From: Tubulanus polymorphus | Lineage: Eukaryota; Nemertea; Palaeonemertea; Tubulaniformes; Tubulanidae | Direction of reading: 5' to 3' | DNA length: 64,000 bases | Assembly (NCBI RefSeq): GCF_964204645.1 | Contig: NC_134030.1 | Span: 15,032,447-15,096,446, forward strand | Shown here: positions 62,471 to 64,000 of the stretch, piece after piece | How the letters are laid out: each line of letters begins with the position of its first letter | How positions within the stretch are numbered: the first letter of the stretch is position 1 | Position numbers and translations under genes: made by a program | Notes under the pieces: model-generated | Database searches by the model: none | What the model saw: only the letters and a program-made list of their open reading frames with translations | Told to the model about the DNA's origin: nothing

Positions 62471-63634
62471 AAGATATCTTTAGATTTTAGAATTCACTTG
62501 TAGGGGGCGTTTATGCGCACGTTCTTAGAATGTTTGGATTTTTTAGATAACTATTTCTGAAAAAGACGAACCTCAAAGTTCAGTACCCTGGATTTTTATG
62601 GATGCGGAGAAAACTGACCACCGACATTTATATCGCTCTCATGTCACATTGTTTTAAATTTAAGAAATGATTTTTACATAATTGAAAACACGAGATTCAC
62701 GCGGTCTGAATGTTGCTGAAACTGTCAAAATCACGCATCACAGATAGTTTTTAAAAAGGAGAAAAACATGAGCCAACAATACGGGACAAAAGTACCCTAA
62801 AAAAATGGCAGCTAGCAACTGTAAAATGGTTCAGTACCTACGAATAAATGCGCCTTCTATCCTTTAATTCAATTAAAAACCAACCCCTCTACAATTTAAT
62901 GTCACTCAAAAATGTAGGCCTTACGATTTAGTCACTATCACCCGGACATTTGAGGGACATACTCGGATATCATACTGTAGGAGAAATAAAGGTTTGTTTG
63001 ATATATCAAAAATCCCGCTGGCAGGATGTGACAAGGAACAATATTCAAGATTCACTGCCCTCTTTCCCGAATTAACTGTCCTTCTATAAAATTCACTGCT
63101 ATTCATGGCCGCGAATCATTTTACAATTTACTGCTATTCACTGCTTTCACAGCCCGCGACGAACCCTGGCAGTCGAGTGAATCATTTGCAGTTTCCAATA
63201 AAAAGGTTAACTAGGCCACTCGGGAGCTGCGCTTCTCATTCACAAGCACTGATAAATACACGACATAGCGCGAGTCTGTGAAGCATAAATATTCGTGACA
63301 GCGCATGTATTCTTCCGAAACGAAATGTAGTTCCACCAACAAATAAATAACTGAATCAATTAATAAGCAATGCATTCCGATGAAATTCAATAGGATAGGG
63401 ATTTCATTACCGCATTTGATGTTTTGAAAGTTCCGAAGAGAAACTAAGCCTTGTTCGGAAGTTATTTTGTGTCAAAGGAAGAAAGATCCACATGCGATAG
63501 CAAAATGGACTTCGTTAAAGCTTAAGTCCATAATAAAAAAGTAATACGGTAAACTACGGCTCGAATCGGTAATCGGTTCGATCCCGGCATAGAATGATAA
63601 AAATATTTTCTGTCCCTAACTGTCGTCAGCTTGA
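62471..63634. other. Non-coding host sequence
   Basis: No gene recognised; CGGTTCGATCCCGG near 63,575 is a B-box-like word without a tRNA around it. Confidence 0.45.
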
Positions 63635-64000
63635 AAAACTAGGGGTCAAGACACACCGCGCTCACCACCATGGAAGTGCAGGTTTCAAATGCTCAACAAT
63701 CAAACGATTCAAATATTCAACACCCCCTGGTGACATATACTGAAATCTATGACCTTGATACACCACAATTACAAAACATGTCACATGCTACAAATTTGCA
63801 ATGGATTGTTATTACGAAATATGCCTAGGCACTATATTATTGAACAAATCAACGCCCCCTGGTGAACAATTGATTATGGTTACAAAATATGGTACCAATA
63901 TGGTATGGAATTACTAAGTGATTCTACTGTTCAACGCCCTAGGTGACCATACAATGTTACAACCATGTTATAACCTTTAACAACCATGTTATAACCTTTA
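63635..64000 (+). mobile_element. Dispersed repeat S, copy 2 (runs off the window)
   Basis: AACTAGGGGTCAAGACACACC, GGAAGTGCAGGTTTCAAATG and CTCAACAATCAAACGATTCA align with the start of copy 1 at 32,255. The rest diverges, with repeated CCCTGGTGA and AACCATGTTATAACCTTTA words at the window end. Confidence 0.6.

Overview
The window is animal nuclear DNA carrying selfish elements. The first 26.4 kb is very AT-rich, densely coding and intron-poor: endogenous Maverick/Polinton-type (adintovirus-like) linear DNA virus sequence. The remaining 37.6 kb is ordinary gene-poor animal sequence with several non-LTR retrotransposons, dispersed repeats and satellites. A repeat ending in a GACGGACGACGGACG-like stretch and a long terminal hairpin (about 32,255-32,812) is of a kind I associate with molluscs and related lophotrochozoans. 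A marine invertebrate, possibly a mollusc, is my guess; nothing here proves the species.

Region 1 (1-26,380) reads best as one Maverick-like element inserted inside a sibling. The outer element is left in two pieces: 1-2,383 (end of a coiled-coil/membrane gene, major capsid gene, 5' half of a zinc-finger gene) and 20,753-26,380 (3' part of that zinc-finger gene, packaging ATPase, integrase, two small genes, HNH endonuclease, terminal repeat). The inner element (2,384 to about 20,752, ~18.4 kb) has inverted terminal repeats of ~550-570 bp. It encodes, rightward, protein-primed-type DNA polymerase B, a possible OB-fold protein, a putative minor capsid protein, several small membrane or unknown proteins, a coiled-coil/membrane protein, the major capsid protein and a zinc-finger protein. 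Leftward it encodes a chromodomain integrase, a packaging ATPase, two small proteins and an HNH endonuclease. Both copies are lightly decayed by a few stops and frameshifts. I see no adenovirus-type protease.

The most unusual features of region 1 are regulatory or structural. Nearly every gene starts at a (T)AAATG, and two upstream motif classes seem to separate DNA-metabolism genes from virion genes, resembling promoters of large cytoplasmic DNA viruses. The terminal repeats are themselves 401-bp palindromes. Repeated hairpins next to the right end keep their pairing although their sequences change. A chimeric mini-gene joins the polymerase's first zinc finger in frame to the end of the HNH endonuclease.

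Region 2 (26,381-34,700) holds an open reading frame cut off by the outer element's end, a divergent 236-codon ORF of unknown function, dispersed repeats and a 110-bp satellite. Region 3 (34,700-40,300) has a 5'-truncated LINE and a near-complete LINE, both leftward; in the latter ORF1 and ORF2 share a frame and are separated by one amber codon. Region 4 (40,300-64,000) is mostly non-coding, with a decayed CR1/Jockey-type LINE at 53.9-58.3 kb, other LINE scraps, a 406-bp TG microsatellite, minisatellites and further copies of the dispersed repeats. No rRNA gene, tRNA gene or CRISPR array was recognised.
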